The translations under genes were made by a program, and so were the position numbers. A stretch of DNA of 64,000 bases from Flavobacterium branchiicola. Lineage in GTDB: Bacteria > Bacteroidota > Bacteroidia > Flavobacteriales > Flavobacteriaceae. Shown piece by piece: positions 8,180 through 16,374 of the stretch (position 1 is the stretch's first letter; every line of letters starts with the position of its first letter). Below the pieces are notes generated by a model. That model saw nothing but the letters and a program-made list of their open reading frames with translations, had not been told where the DNA came from and did not search any database. The stretch is taken from contig NZ_JAGYWA010000002.1 in the NCBI RefSeq assembly GCF_018383905.1, positions 704,856 through 768,855 on the forward strand, in the 5' to 3' direction.

Positions 8180-9307
8180 TTAGTTGGTTGTTACAGGGCT
8201 TCCATGAGTCTGCCTGATTATTGATGATAGAAAAAAGGGCATTAAAGCAGTTACGGAAGTCATTACATTTGAAAAAGTTTTATAGGTAAAAGCTTTAGAA
8301 AGAAGTCTGCCAAAAAGTAATCTTTTGCTGAAATGCTTTTTCCATGCTGTGCTGTATTTTTCTTCTAATAAGCTTCGTGATGTAATTTTACCATTATAAA
8401 AATCGAGTACAAGTTCTGCTGCAATCTTTGCACTATGTATTGCCATCGCCATTCCATTACCACACATTGGATGTATTAAACCAGCAGTATCGCCAATCAT
8501 GAGAATATGATTTTCTACAGGAAGTTTTTTATCAAATGATATCTGGCTAATCGTAAGTGGTTTTTCAAATAGAGGAGTGCTGTTTTCAAAAATTGACTTT
8601 AGCTTTTTATTTTTATAAAGAACCGATTTTTGATACTCGTCTATATTTTTATACTTTTTAAAAGTTTCATAATCTGCCAAATAACAAATGTTTAAAATGC
8701 CTTTTTCTACAGTTGAAACGCCACAATATCCACCTCTGAAATTATATAAAGCAACAAGTTTAGCATCAAAATCTCCGGTATAATGTCCTTTAACAGCTAA
8801 CCACGGCGATTTCTTCGAAATAAAACTACGCGATAAAGATTGATCGATGTTGGATCTTTTTCCGAAAGCACCCAAAACTATTTTTGCAGATAAAGTACGT
8901 TCTGTTGTTGTAATAGTAAAGATTTCGTTTTCAAAAATAACCTGAGTAACTAATTCGGTAATAACTGTACAGCCATTTTGTACCGCGGTTTCAAAAAGAA
9001 AATTATCCAAAGCATAACGACTGATTCCAAAACCACCTAACGGAAGTTCTGTTCGGGCCGTTTTGCCATTTTGTGCCGTAAATTCAAAATTGGTTATAAT
9101 GGAAGGATGGAGTTTTAAAACATCTGCACCAAGCCATTGCAGATAAGGCAAAATTTCGTTTGAGATGTATTCACCACAGACTTTGTGTTTGGGATAAGCT
9201 GTTTTTTCAATTAGAGTGACTTTCAATCCATTTTTGGATAAATGCAAAGCACTGGCCAGACCGGCAAGACCTCCTCCAATAATAATGATATCCGGATCTG
9301 TTCTCAT
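8180..9307 (-). CDS. NAD(P)/FAD-dependent oxidoreductase (geranylgeranyl reductase / group A hydroxylase-like)
   Basis: This 375-residue flavoprotein has an N-terminal FAD-binding G-G-G-L-A-G-L-A-S (residues 11-19), the substrate-side K-V-C-G-E-Y motif (42-47) found in geranylgeranyl-reductase-like and hydroxylase flavoproteins, and the second FAD motif M-I-G-D-T-A-G-L-I-H-P. It is the first gene of the operon and directly abuts the methyltransferase. By analogy with the srsC flavoprotein it may hydroxylate the phenolic ring; a reductase role on a lipid chain is the alternative. The 150 bp upstream contain no convincing -33/-7 promoter that I can point to. Confidence 0.85.
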   Translation of the reverse strand: MRTDPDIIIIGGGLAGLASALHLSKNGLKVTLIEKTAYPKHKVCGEYISNEILPYLQWLGADVLKLHPSIITNFEFTAQNGKTARTELPLGGFGISRYALDNFLFETAVQNGCTVITELVTQVIFENEIFTITTTERTLSAKIVLGAFGKRSNIDQSLSRSFISKKSPWLAVKGHYTGDFDAKLVALYNFRGGYCGVSTVEKGILNICYLADYETFKKYKNIDEYQKSVLYKNKKLKSIFENSTPLFEKPLTISQISFDKKLPVENHILMIGDTAGLIHPMCGNGMAMAIHSAKIAAELVLDFYNGKITSRSLLEEKYSTAWKKHFSKRLLFGRLLSKAFTYKTFSNVMTSVTALMPFFLSSIIRQTHGSPVTTN

Positions 9308-9458
9308 ACTACCAATTTAGTCATAAAATCTTAAATATCTTTTACATAATTTCATTAATATTTCATTAAAATGTTGGAAATTATATAAAGAAATACATTT
9401 TGTTTTTGGTGGTGAGAAATTCTTGTTTTAAAATTTGAAGCGTTAATTATTGATTTAC

Positions 9459-9938
9459 TTATTTAACATCAAGCTGCACATTAAATTTTCCCCAATACGG
9501 ACTGTCCGCCATTAGTGAAGGGCCAATTACTAAAATATAATTTCCTTTCTGTGTAAGTTGGATCTTTAAATCTGTTCCAAAAGGTCCGTCTGCAGTATTA
9601 TCAGGAAAAATAATCTGATTAAAGCGGATGTTTCCTTTGCCTGTTGCTGGAATAATGGTAGCGTTTAATTGGCCTAAATCTTCATTTTTAAATTTGAGAT
9701 ATATTTTTGAATGAATAGAATCTATTATTCCTTCGGCTATAAAAACACCTTTATCATCTTTATAATTCATAAAAATGGTGTCGTCTTTTTGTCTGTTTTC
9801 TTCTTTATTTTCTTTCAGGTTCCCCGTGTTTTTATTCACGGTAATTGAATCTGCAACAGAAACAGGAACATTTTTAGTTTCTTTTTGCTGACAGGAAATA
9901 AAGAAAATAACTACTAAAAATATATAAATGCTTTTCAT
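9459..9938 (-). CDS. Small lipoprotein of unknown function
   Basis: This 159-residue protein has a hydrophobic signal ending F-F-I-S-C at residue 16, a lipobox predicting a lipid-anchored protein. A Lys/Glu/Asn-rich linker (residues ~20-50) precedes a beta-rich domain that ends in Y-W-G-K-F-N-V-Q-L-D-V-K. No family or catalytic motif is recognised. It lies just upstream of the PKS operon on the same strand with a 151-bp gap, so operon membership is doubtful. A -7-like box 27 bp upstream suggests its own promoter. Confidence 0.75.
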   Translation of the reverse strand: MKSIYIFLVVIFFISCQQKETKNVPVSVADSITVNKNTGNLKENKEENRQKDDTIFMNYKDDKGVFIAEGIIDSIHSKIYLKFKNEDLGQLNATIIPATGKGNIRFNQIIFPDNTADGPFGTDLKIQLTQKGNYILVIGPSLMADSPYWGKFNVQLDVK

Positions 9939-9964
9939 GACAGTATATTTTTTTAAAATTGATT

Positions 9965-9972
9965 CAAATGTA
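9965..9972 (-). promoter_or_regulatory. Candidate Bacteroidota -7 box for the lipoprotein gene
   Basis: On the minus strand the bases read TACATTTG, a match to TAnnTTTG, ending 26 bases before the ATG at 9938. A TTG that could be the -33 element lies about 27 bp further upstream, longer than the usual 17-23 bp, so only the -7 part is well supported. Confidence 0.4.
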
Positions 9973-10164
9973 AATCATTTACCGGAAGTTTTTGTTACAC
10001 AATATAATAGGGAATTTACAAAATTTAAATCGTATCTTTCTTATAATTTTATGTGCTATAAATAAAAGTTAAAAACAGTTTCATTTTTGAAATGGCACAA
10101 TTAATGCAAGCAAACAAAACATTGAATAATCAGAATACAAGAGGGTATTCTAAAAATTAAAAGA

Positions 10165-11187
10165 ATGAAAAGATTTAAAAGTATGTATGTTTTTGTGGTG
10201 GTGTTAATATCAACATTGACGTACGGTCAGGAAAATTTAAAAATGTTTGTGAAAGAAAGTAAAGTGCCTTGCCAGGGAGTCGCTCCCATGGAATGTCTGC
10301 AAGTAAAGTATGGCAAGGATAAAGATTGGCAGCTTTTTTACGACCACATTGAAGGCTTTAATTTTGAAGCAGGAAACAAGTATGAAATTATGGTTGTTAA
10401 AACAAAAAGACAAGGTACTCTTCCTGCCGATGTTTCTGCATATGAATACAAACTGAAAAGTATTATTTCAAAAACACCAGTAACAAAAGAACAAGGAATT
10501 TATAACACCAAAATGATCTTAACTCAGTTAAACGGGAAAAAGATAACTAATGGAGGTGCTTTTATAACAATAAACAATGAAACTGGCTCAATAAGTGGTA
10601 AAAATGGTTGTAATAACTTTAATGTAAAGTACACGAAACTTGCTGCAAAAAATCAGATTAAAACCGGTACTCCTTTTGGAACTTTAATGGCTTGTAATGA
10701 CGAGAGTATGAAATTGGAAGCTGAGTTTAGCAAAGCAATAAAAGAAAAAACGTTTAAAATTGTAAAGAAAAATAATAAAGTACAATTTAAAACTTTAAAA
10801 AATAAAGTAATTATGGAGTTTTCTATTCCAACTCAAAACGACCTTTGGAGTTTTATTGGAAAAAATAACTGGAAATTAATTATGCTTGAAAACGTAGGGC
10901 AGGATTATGGTAAAGCGTCTATTAAATTTAATGTTGCTGAAAAAGTAGTGAGTGGAAACTCCGGTTGTAATAATTTCTCAGGAAGCTATTCAACCACTGG
11001 CGATCAAATTACTTTCAATGGTATGAGATCTACTTTAATGGCATGTATTGGCGACGAAGCAAATAAAACGGAGCAAAAAATATTATCTTATTTAGACAAT
11101 AAAGATTTGCGTTTTGATGTGGCAGACCAAACCCTGAATTTTTATCTTGGTGATAGATTAGTAATGATGTTTGGAGTTACAAAGTAA
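10165..11187 (+). CDS. Exported DUF4377 protein with two META (HslJ-like) domains
   Basis: This 340-residue protein has a signal peptide ending L-T-Y-G-Q (~21 residues). Residues ~22-110 match the DUF4377 pattern, with paired cysteines in V-P-C-Q-G ... M-E-C-L-Q-V-K-Y and F-Y-D-x-I-E-G-F. Two META domains follow, each with a G-C-N-N-F core and an L-M-A-C strand (residues ~145-175 and ~270-290). META/HslJ proteins are periplasmic or lipid-anchored and linked to stress and antibiotic tolerance. The monocistronic layout, ended by a strong bidirectional hairpin, suggests independent expression. Precise role unknown. Confidence 0.85.
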   Translation: MKRFKSMYVFVVVLISTLTYGQENLKMFVKESKVPCQGVAPMECLQVKYGKDKDWQLFYDHIEGFNFEAGNKYEIMVVKTKRQGTLPADVSAYEYKLKSIISKTPVTKEQGIYNTKMILTQLNGKKITNGGAFITINNETGSISGKNGCNNFNVKYTKLAAKNQIKTGTPFGTLMACNDESMKLEAEFSKAIKEKTFKIVKKNNKVQFKTLKNKVIMEFSIPTQNDLWSFIGKNNWKLIMLENVGQDYGKASIKFNVAEKVVSGNSGCNNFSGSYSTTGDQITFNGMRSTLMACIGDEANKTEQKILSYLDNKDLRFDVADQTLNFYLGDRLVMMFGVTK

Positions 11188-11200
11188 CCTTATACTATAT

Positions 11201-11242
11201 AAAACAACAAAGCCTGACGAATCCGTCAGGCTTTGTTGTTTT
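11201..11242. terminator. Bidirectional terminator between convergent genes
   Basis: A perfect 19-bp inverted repeat, with inner arm AGCCTGACG and outer arm rich in A on the left and T on the right, has a 4-base AATC loop. It sits between the META-domain gene and the convergent helical protein gene and can serve both strands. Confidence 0.92.
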
Positions 11243-11255
11243 ATAAAAAAGTGCA

Positions 11256-11765
11256 TTATTTTTTCAGGAATTCTACGACATATTCTCCCAGTTTTCCTTT
11301 TTCTTTTTCCCATGATTTTATAAACTCAGAATTTAAATAATCACGATCGAGATAAATACTTTTTTTAGTGACAAGAAACCAGTTTAAATACAATTTTATA
11401 CCATTTGACATTGTTATGGAATCATCTAAAAATTGATCAGAATCAATAAAATCAACATTAAATGCAGAGGGATTAAGCTCTGTTATGACTGCCATGCAGA
11501 ATAAAAAATCATAATCGTCTTTAAATTCTGCAAAATAGGTATTAAAGAGTACACTTAATTTATTCTTGCCATAGATTTCTTCTTCCTGAGAATGACTTTT
11601 CTTTAAAAGTGAATATACAGTTAAGAACATTATTCTGACACAGAGGTTTAATCGATCTGCCTCATTAAGTTTGTTTTCAATAATATTTAAGTAACGAAAT
11701 AACGCTTTCCAATCATTTTCTTTTTCGTAGACGGCGACTAAATCCTGCCAATCTTCTATTATCAT
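11256..11765 (-). CDS. Hypothetical helical cytoplasmic protein
   Basis: This 169-residue protein has no signal peptide or membrane segment and is rich in predicted amphipathic helices, with alternating W/F/L and charged residues (for example D-W-Q-D-L near the start and W-K-A-L-F-R-Y-L). The character is repeat-like (TPR-like) but no motif is strong enough to name. It stands alone between two terminator hairpins. Function unknown; the absence of enzyme motifs suggests a protein-interaction role or a contact-dependent immunity-type protein, which is speculation. Confidence 0.65.
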   Translation of the reverse strand: MIIEDWQDLVAVYEKENDWKALFRYLNIIENKLNEADRLNLCVRIMFLTVYSLLKKSHSQEEEIYGKNKLSVLFNTYFAEFKDDYDFLFCMAVITELNPSAFNVDFIDSDQFLDDSITMSNGIKLYLNWFLVTKKSIYLDRDYLNSEFIKSWEKEKGKLGEYVVEFLKK

Positions 11766-11814
11766 ATACTTGGCTTTAGTGTATTGATATGAAATTTTTT
11801 ACATAGAAATGAAT

Positions 11815-11850
11815 AAAAAACAGCTTATAGCAGAGCTGTTTTTTATTTTT
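11815..11850 (-). terminator. Terminator after the small exported protein gene
   Basis: An AAAAAACAGCT / AGCTGTTTTTT inverted repeat has an 8-base loop and runs of T on either strand. It lies 24 bp past the stop of the leftward gene ending at 11874 and just upstream of the next leftward gene. Confidence 0.85.
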
Positions 11851-11873
11851 TTTGTTGGGACAAAAAAGGTGAA

Positions 11874-12260
11874 TTATCGACGTAATGCAGGATTTTGATT
11901 TACACTCTGATCTAATTTTGTAGTTTTAGATTTCTGTGATGTAACTTTAATTTCGTGTTTTTCAATCTTACCATTTTGAGTAACTTCCAGGAAATAAGTT
12001 CCTGCTGCGTAATTTTCTAAACTTATTGTTTTAGAAACTTCTAAATTGTTTGTTGCTGATTCTCCGCTGTAAACTAAATTGTGTTTTTCATCGAAAATAG
12101 AGAAGGAAGATTTTTCGGTAGTCTCAAGAGTAAAGCTAACTATTTTGCCATTTCCGGTTGCAATGTTCAGGATGTAATCTCCTTTTCGGTGGCTGGCTTG
12201 GGTAAAAATTGTTGTTAATAGCAAGGTAATAACAAGACCTGCTTTAGTAAAATTTGTCAT
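11874..12260 (-). CDS. Small exported protein with a beta-sandwich resembling secretion-system C-terminal domains
   Basis: This 128-residue protein has a signal peptide (to about F-T-Q-A-S, residue 23). The rest is a single beta-sandwich with L-V-Y-S-G-E and A-A-G-T-Y-F-L-E-V-T-Q-N-G-K, a pattern seen in type IX sorting-type domains and in DUF3244-like proteins of Bacteroidota. The domain here is the whole mature protein and continues ~20 residues past the usual end, so it is unlikely to act as a sorting signal. The role is unknown; it is probably a periplasmic envelope protein. Confidence 0.72.
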   Translation of the reverse strand: MTNFTKAGLVITLLLTTIFTQASHRKGDYILNIATGNGKIVSFTLETTEKSSFSIFDEKHNLVYSGESATNNLEVSKTISLENYAAGTYFLEVTQNGKIEKHEIKVTSQKSKTTKLDQSVNQNPALRR

Positions 12261-12294
12261 TTGTTAATTGTTTGGTATTCAGTTTTTGGAGGTG

Positions 12295-12302
12295 CAAAAT
12301 TA
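12295..12302 (-). promoter_or_regulatory. Candidate -7 box for the small exported protein gene
   Basis: The minus strand reads TAATTTTG, matching TAnnTTTG, 34 bp upstream of the start at 12260. No clear -33 TTG is visible at the expected distance. The rest of the 496-bp gap to the next gene (12262-12757) shows no open frame, hairpin or repeat that I can support. Confidence 0.4.
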
Positions 12303-12757
12303 CGAAAGAAATTAAATTATATGTAAGAAAAGACTTTTTTTTAATACGTAAAATGCTGAATTGTAGATTATTTACTGTTTTTGTTAAAAAATATGCATAA
12401 AAACCTGTTTTTGTTATATTTCTTTGGGGTTAATAAAAAAATAATTGATTATCAGTGCTTTAGTGGAGGGTTGGGGAATTGATCGGAAAATTATTGAGTG
12501 AAGCAAAAAATCAAGCAAAAAGTAGATTAATAAGTGAAACTATTCGTTTTCTTTTATCAATTTAAAGCAATGAATTTGCGGTAACGCTTAAAAACTATGT
12601 TAAGATTAAGCAGAGAAATTAAGATGTACTATTCGAGAATATACAATGCTTTGGTTTCCTACATAAAAACAGAGCAGAAAACCAAAGCAAGAAATTTTAA
12701 CCGATTATGTGAAGTTTTGTCTCTTTAAAAGGAGATTCTAATAAGAGATACTTTTCA

Positions 12758-15124
12758 TTATAATTTATTGATTCTTTCGTAAATTTTAGGATCGTGTTTT
12801 TTGATCTTGATTTTCACATATTTTGAAGCCGGCATATTACTGTCTTTAACCACATTATTTACAGAAACCAAAACGTTGGTTTCAGGAAAGTACGTCACAG
12901 TATTTTTTTCCGGAATTTCATAAGAAACAATGACAAATAAGGGAGCAATTCTTTCAATAGTATCATCATAATTGAATAAATCAACTTTGTCACCCGCTTT
13001 AAAACCCGCAAGTTCAATGTCTTTTGGATTCATAAAGATTACCCTGCGTTCGTTTTTTACACCGCGATAGCGATCATCAAGACCATAAATTGTGGTATTA
13101 AACTGGTCATGTGTTCGGGTGGTCGCCATCATATATTCATCAGAATCCAGTTTGTTATCCGGTATTACCGTTAAGGTAAAAGGGACGCGATCACCAAAAG
13201 CTTTAGTGATAAACTTTCCTTCTCTTGCGGCATTTGGCAGATAAAAACCTCCTTTTTCGCGCGCTCTTATGTTATAATTTTCAAAACCGGGAATGCAATT
13301 TTCAATAGCATCACGCACATCATCGTAGCTGTTGTGATAGCGCTCCCAGTCAATAACCGATTTACTTCCTAAAGTTGCCACAGCCATTTTACAGACAATT
13401 TGCATTTCATTAATAAGATCATCAGATACTGGCGTAAGTATACCTTTTGAAGATTGTACAACACCCATAGAGTTTTCGGTGGTAATAAACTGTGTTTCGC
13501 CATTTATCACGTCAATATCACTTCGGGATAATGTTGGTAATATGAGAGATTCCTGTCCGTGAATAAGATGCGTTCGGTTTAATTTGGTCGAAACAGAAAC
13601 CGTTAGATTAAGTTTTCTTAAGGCATTAGCCGTATAATTGGTATCTGGTGTTGCCGATAAGAAATTACCTCCCATTGAGAATAATAATTTTACCTTTTCG
13701 TCGTGCATTGCTTTTATTGCCCTAACAACGTCATAACCACGCTTACGCGGAGGATTAAAGCCAAAATAAGCCTGCAAACGATCGAGTTGTTCATCGGTAG
13801 GTTTTTCATCAATAAGCATAGTTCTGTTTCCCTGAACATTACTATGACCGCGAACAGGGCATACGCCGGCGCCTGGTTTGCCAATACTTCCTTTCAGCAG
13901 CAATATATTCAGTATTTCCCTGATCATTTCAACACCATTGGGCTGTTGTGTAAGTCCCATTCCCCAACAAACGATAATTCGTTTTTTGAAGGCGATAATT
14001 TCGGCAGCTTCATAAAGTGCTTCTTTAGAAACTCCAGAAAGCTGTGCAAGATCATCAAGATTATATTGGTCAAATTGCTGAAGAAAAGCATCGTAACCAG
14101 TAGTTTTTTCTTTTATAAAATCATAATCAAAGACTTTACCCGGATTCTTCTTTTCAAATTCAATTAGCAGGATTTCAATAGCTTTAAGCAAAGCCATATC
14201 ACCATTTATTTTTACAGGCAGATAAAGATCTGCCAATTTAATGCCGCTGCGAAGAACACCACTAATTTCCTGCGGATTTCTAAATCCCATTAAACCCGCT
14301 TCGGGCAAGGGATTGATGGCAATAATTTTGGCTCCGTTTTTTTTACCTTTTGATAAAGCGCTCAACATTCTTGGAGCATTAGTTCCCGGGTTTTGACCAA
14401 TAATTACGATTACATCGGTATCATAAAAATCATCGAGTGTTACGGTACCTTTTCCAATTCCAATTGTAGTTCTTAGTGCCGATCCTGATGTTTCATGACA
14501 CATATTGGAGCAATCTGGCATATTGTTGGTTCCGTATTCTTTTGCAAAAAGCTGATAAAGAAAAGAAGCTTCATTACTGGTTCTTCCGGAGGTATAAAAT
14601 GCTGCCTCATCCGGAGAATCCAAAGCATTAAGATGTTGTGCTATTTTCAGGAAAGCATTATCCCAACTAATGGGTTCATAATGTGTACCGTTTTTAGGCA
14701 GATACATTGGGCTGGTCAATCTTCCAAATTTTCCAATCTGATAATCATCTAATTTTGAAAGTTCATAAACGGAATTTTCTTTAAAAAAATCAGTAGTTAC
14801 TTTTTTCGTAGTTGCTTCTTCGGCTAAAGCTTTAACCCCATTTTCACAATATTCGCCAAGTACAGATCGTTCATCGTCAGGATCGGGCCATGCACAGCTC
14901 GGGCAGTCAAAACCATCTTTCTGATTCATTTTAAACAAGGCCTTTGTTCCGCGTACAATTGTTTTCTCTTCGATAAGATCACTAAAAGCGGCTACAACTC
15001 CGGGAACACCCGCAGCCCAGTTTTTTACTTTTGTTACTTTTAAGTCTAAAAGTTGGTATGGATTTTCGGCATCGGGAATATTATTTTCTTGCCCGATATT
15101 ATTTTTGTTTTGGTCCTCTTTCAT
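12758..15124 (-). CDS. FdhF/YdeP-family molybdopterin oxidoreductase
   Basis: This 788-residue protein fits the YdeP-type formate-dehydrogenase-like family. It has the N-terminal D-G-F-D-C-P-S-C-A-W-P block with a downstream E-Y-C-E-N-G, a molybdopterin domain with T-S-G-R-T-S-N-E and C-S-N-M-C-H-E-T-S-G (probable metal-site Cys), I-G-Q-N-P-G-T-N-A-P-R, and a C-terminal molydopterin-dinucleotide-binding domain. No in-frame TGA is present, so it is a Cys, not selenocysteine, form. There is no Tat-like signal, so it is likely cytoplasmic. The substrate is uncertain; family members are linked to acid or oxidative stress rather than proven formate oxidation. The maturation gene fdhD lies 6 bp upstream. 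Confidence 0.88.
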   Translation of the reverse strand: MKEDQNKNNIGQENNIPDAENPYQLLDLKVTKVKNWAAGVPGVVAAFSDLIEEKTIVRGTKALFKMNQKDGFDCPSCAWPDPDDERSVLGEYCENGVKALAEEATTKKVTTDFFKENSVYELSKLDDYQIGKFGRLTSPMYLPKNGTHYEPISWDNAFLKIAQHLNALDSPDEAAFYTSGRTSNEASFLYQLFAKEYGTNNMPDCSNMCHETSGSALRTTIGIGKGTVTLDDFYDTDVIVIIGQNPGTNAPRMLSALSKGKKNGAKIIAINPLPEAGLMGFRNPQEISGVLRSGIKLADLYLPVKINGDMALLKAIEILLIEFEKKNPGKVFDYDFIKEKTTGYDAFLQQFDQYNLDDLAQLSGVSKEALYEAAEIIAFKKRIIVCWGMGLTQQPNGVEMIREILNILLLKGSIGKPGAGVCPVRGHSNVQGNRTMLIDEKPTDEQLDRLQAYFGFNPPRKRGYDVVRAIKAMHDEKVKLLFSMGGNFLSATPDTNYTANALRKLNLTVSVSTKLNRTHLIHGQESLILPTLSRSDIDVINGETQFITTENSMGVVQSSKGILTPVSDDLINEMQIVCKMAVATLGSKSVIDWERYHNSYDDVRDAIENCIPGFENYNIRAREKGGFYLPNAAREGKFITKAFGDRVPFTLTVIPDNKLDSDEYMMATTRTHDQFNTTIYGLDDRYRGVKNERRVIFMNPKDIELAGFKAGDKVDLFNYDDTIERIAPLFVIVSYEIPEKNTVTYFPETNVLVSVNNVVKDSNMPASKYVKIKIKKHDPKIYERINKL

Positions 15125-15130
15125 CGCTTT

Positions 15131-16012
15131 TTAGTTTTGATGAGTGGTTAGTATCGATACTTCATCGCAGGAATGATAGATATTAAATCGGTCTTCTTTT
15201 AGAAATCCCAAAAGGGTAATGTTGAGTTCTATGGCTAATTCCAGCGCAAGGGTAGATGGAGCACCAATGGCTACCACAACAGCTATTCCTGCCATAGCAG
15301 CTTTCTGAATTAACTCAAAACTCGCTCTTCCGCTTAGAAGTAAAATATGATGATTTAATGGCAATAAGTGTGTGCGTAATGCTTCACCAATTAATTTATC
15401 CAGGGCGTTGTGCCTTCCAACATCTTCCTGCAAAAGTTTAAGATCTCCCTCAACAGAAAAAAGACCAGCTGCGTGAATACCGCCTGTTGCATCAAAATTG
15501 CTTTGAGCACTTTTTAATTTTTGAGGTAACTGATATAATATATCTGATGAAATATTTAAGTTTTGTCTGGCAAGAGATTTAAACAGACTCACTGTTTTTA
15601 TGGCTTCTATAGAACCTTTTCCGCAGACGCCACAACTGGAAGTGGTATAGAAATTACGATCTGCCTGCATTAAATGCGGAACAAAGTCTTCTATAAGTTC
15701 GACCAGAATACTGTTTTTCTTTTTTAATGTACATTCTATTGCTAAGTGAGATACGTTTTTTACAACATCATAAGATGAAATTATCCCTTCTGTAAATAGA
15801 AATCCTATTGCAAGTTCCGGATCATTACCGGGAGTTCGCATGGTGACAGAAATATTTTTTTGAATTCTTTGCTCTTTTGACCCGTATTGAATTTTGATTT
15901 CCAAAGGTTCTTCAATAGAAAGCGTGTCAAAAAGCGATAAACTTGTACAACCAGTAATTTTTCTGATTGGTACTTCTTTAATGGAAACTAATTCCGAATT
16001 ATTTATTTCCAT
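15131..16012 (-). CDS. fdhD: FdhD, sulfurtransferase for molybdoenzyme maturation
   Basis: This 293-residue protein has the FdhD hallmarks: S-S-C-G-V-C-G-K with the sulfur-carrying CxxC pair, the N-terminal M-R-T-P-G-N-D-P-E-L-A-I-G-F-L block, and E-D-V-G-R-H-N-A-L-D-K. FdhD takes sulfur from IscS and inserts it into the bis-molybdopterin cofactor of formate-dehydrogenase-type enzymes. It is the first gene of a two-gene operon with the YdeP-like oxidoreductase, which is its evident client. Confidence 0.93.
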   Translation of the reverse strand: MEINNSELVSIKEVPIRKITGCTSLSLFDTLSIEEPLEIKIQYGSKEQRIQKNISVTMRTPGNDPELAIGFLFTEGIISSYDVVKNVSHLAIECTLKKKNSILVELIEDFVPHLMQADRNFYTTSSCGVCGKGSIEAIKTVSLFKSLARQNLNISSDILYQLPQKLKSAQSNFDATGGIHAAGLFSVEGDLKLLQEDVGRHNALDKLIGEALRTHLLPLNHHILLLSGRASFELIQKAAMAGIAVVVAIGAPSTLALELAIELNITLLGFLKEDRFNIYHSCDEVSILTTHQN

Positions 16013-16042
16013 AAAAGCGAATTAAAATTGGTAAGTAAAATT

Positions 16043-16247
16043 AACCTGTTGGATGAAATTAAAATATTATAAATTTTGACGCGGATTAGACAGATTCGTT
16101 ATCACGAAAACGCGGACAAAAACGGATTTGTATAAAGAATTTAAAAAAAAATCCGTTTTTGTCCGCGTTTTTACGAAGTAAATCCGTTTTATCCGCGTGC
16201 TATTTTATTCAAAGGAGCATTTTAAATATAATTACACCCAACGGGTT
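16043..16247. repeat. ~205-bp long-hairpin intergenic repeat, copy A
   Basis: The element folds on itself: the left arm (GACGCGGATTAGACAGATTC ... ACGCGGACAAAAACGGATTT) is complementary to the right arm (ATCCGTTTTTGTCCGCGT ... AAATCCGTTTTATCCGCGT). The right end is TAATTACACCCAACGGGTT, and the left end is a degraded complement of it. It is nearly the same as copy B at 18987-19187, which flanks the other side of the kinase gene. It fills most of the 362-bp gap at 16013-16374; the remainder shows nothing notable. Confidence 0.88.
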
Positions 16248-16374
16248 AAAATTAATAAAAAATTGCTTGAAAAAGTGGTCTTTTATTTAATGCATTACTA
16301 TTAAGTTGTAAATAAAAAACACATTTTCTTCAAGCACAATTTAATATGTTTACAGAAATACTTTTACCAATATA

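Noticed and set aside
13703..14167. 154-codon plus-strand open frame inside the molybdopterin oxidoreductase gene
   Set aside because: Shadow of a well-conserved gene on the other strand.
12758..15124. Selenocysteine-type formate dehydrogenase
   Set aside because: No in-frame TGA and no SECIS-like hairpin was noticed; the metal-site residue appears to be Cys.
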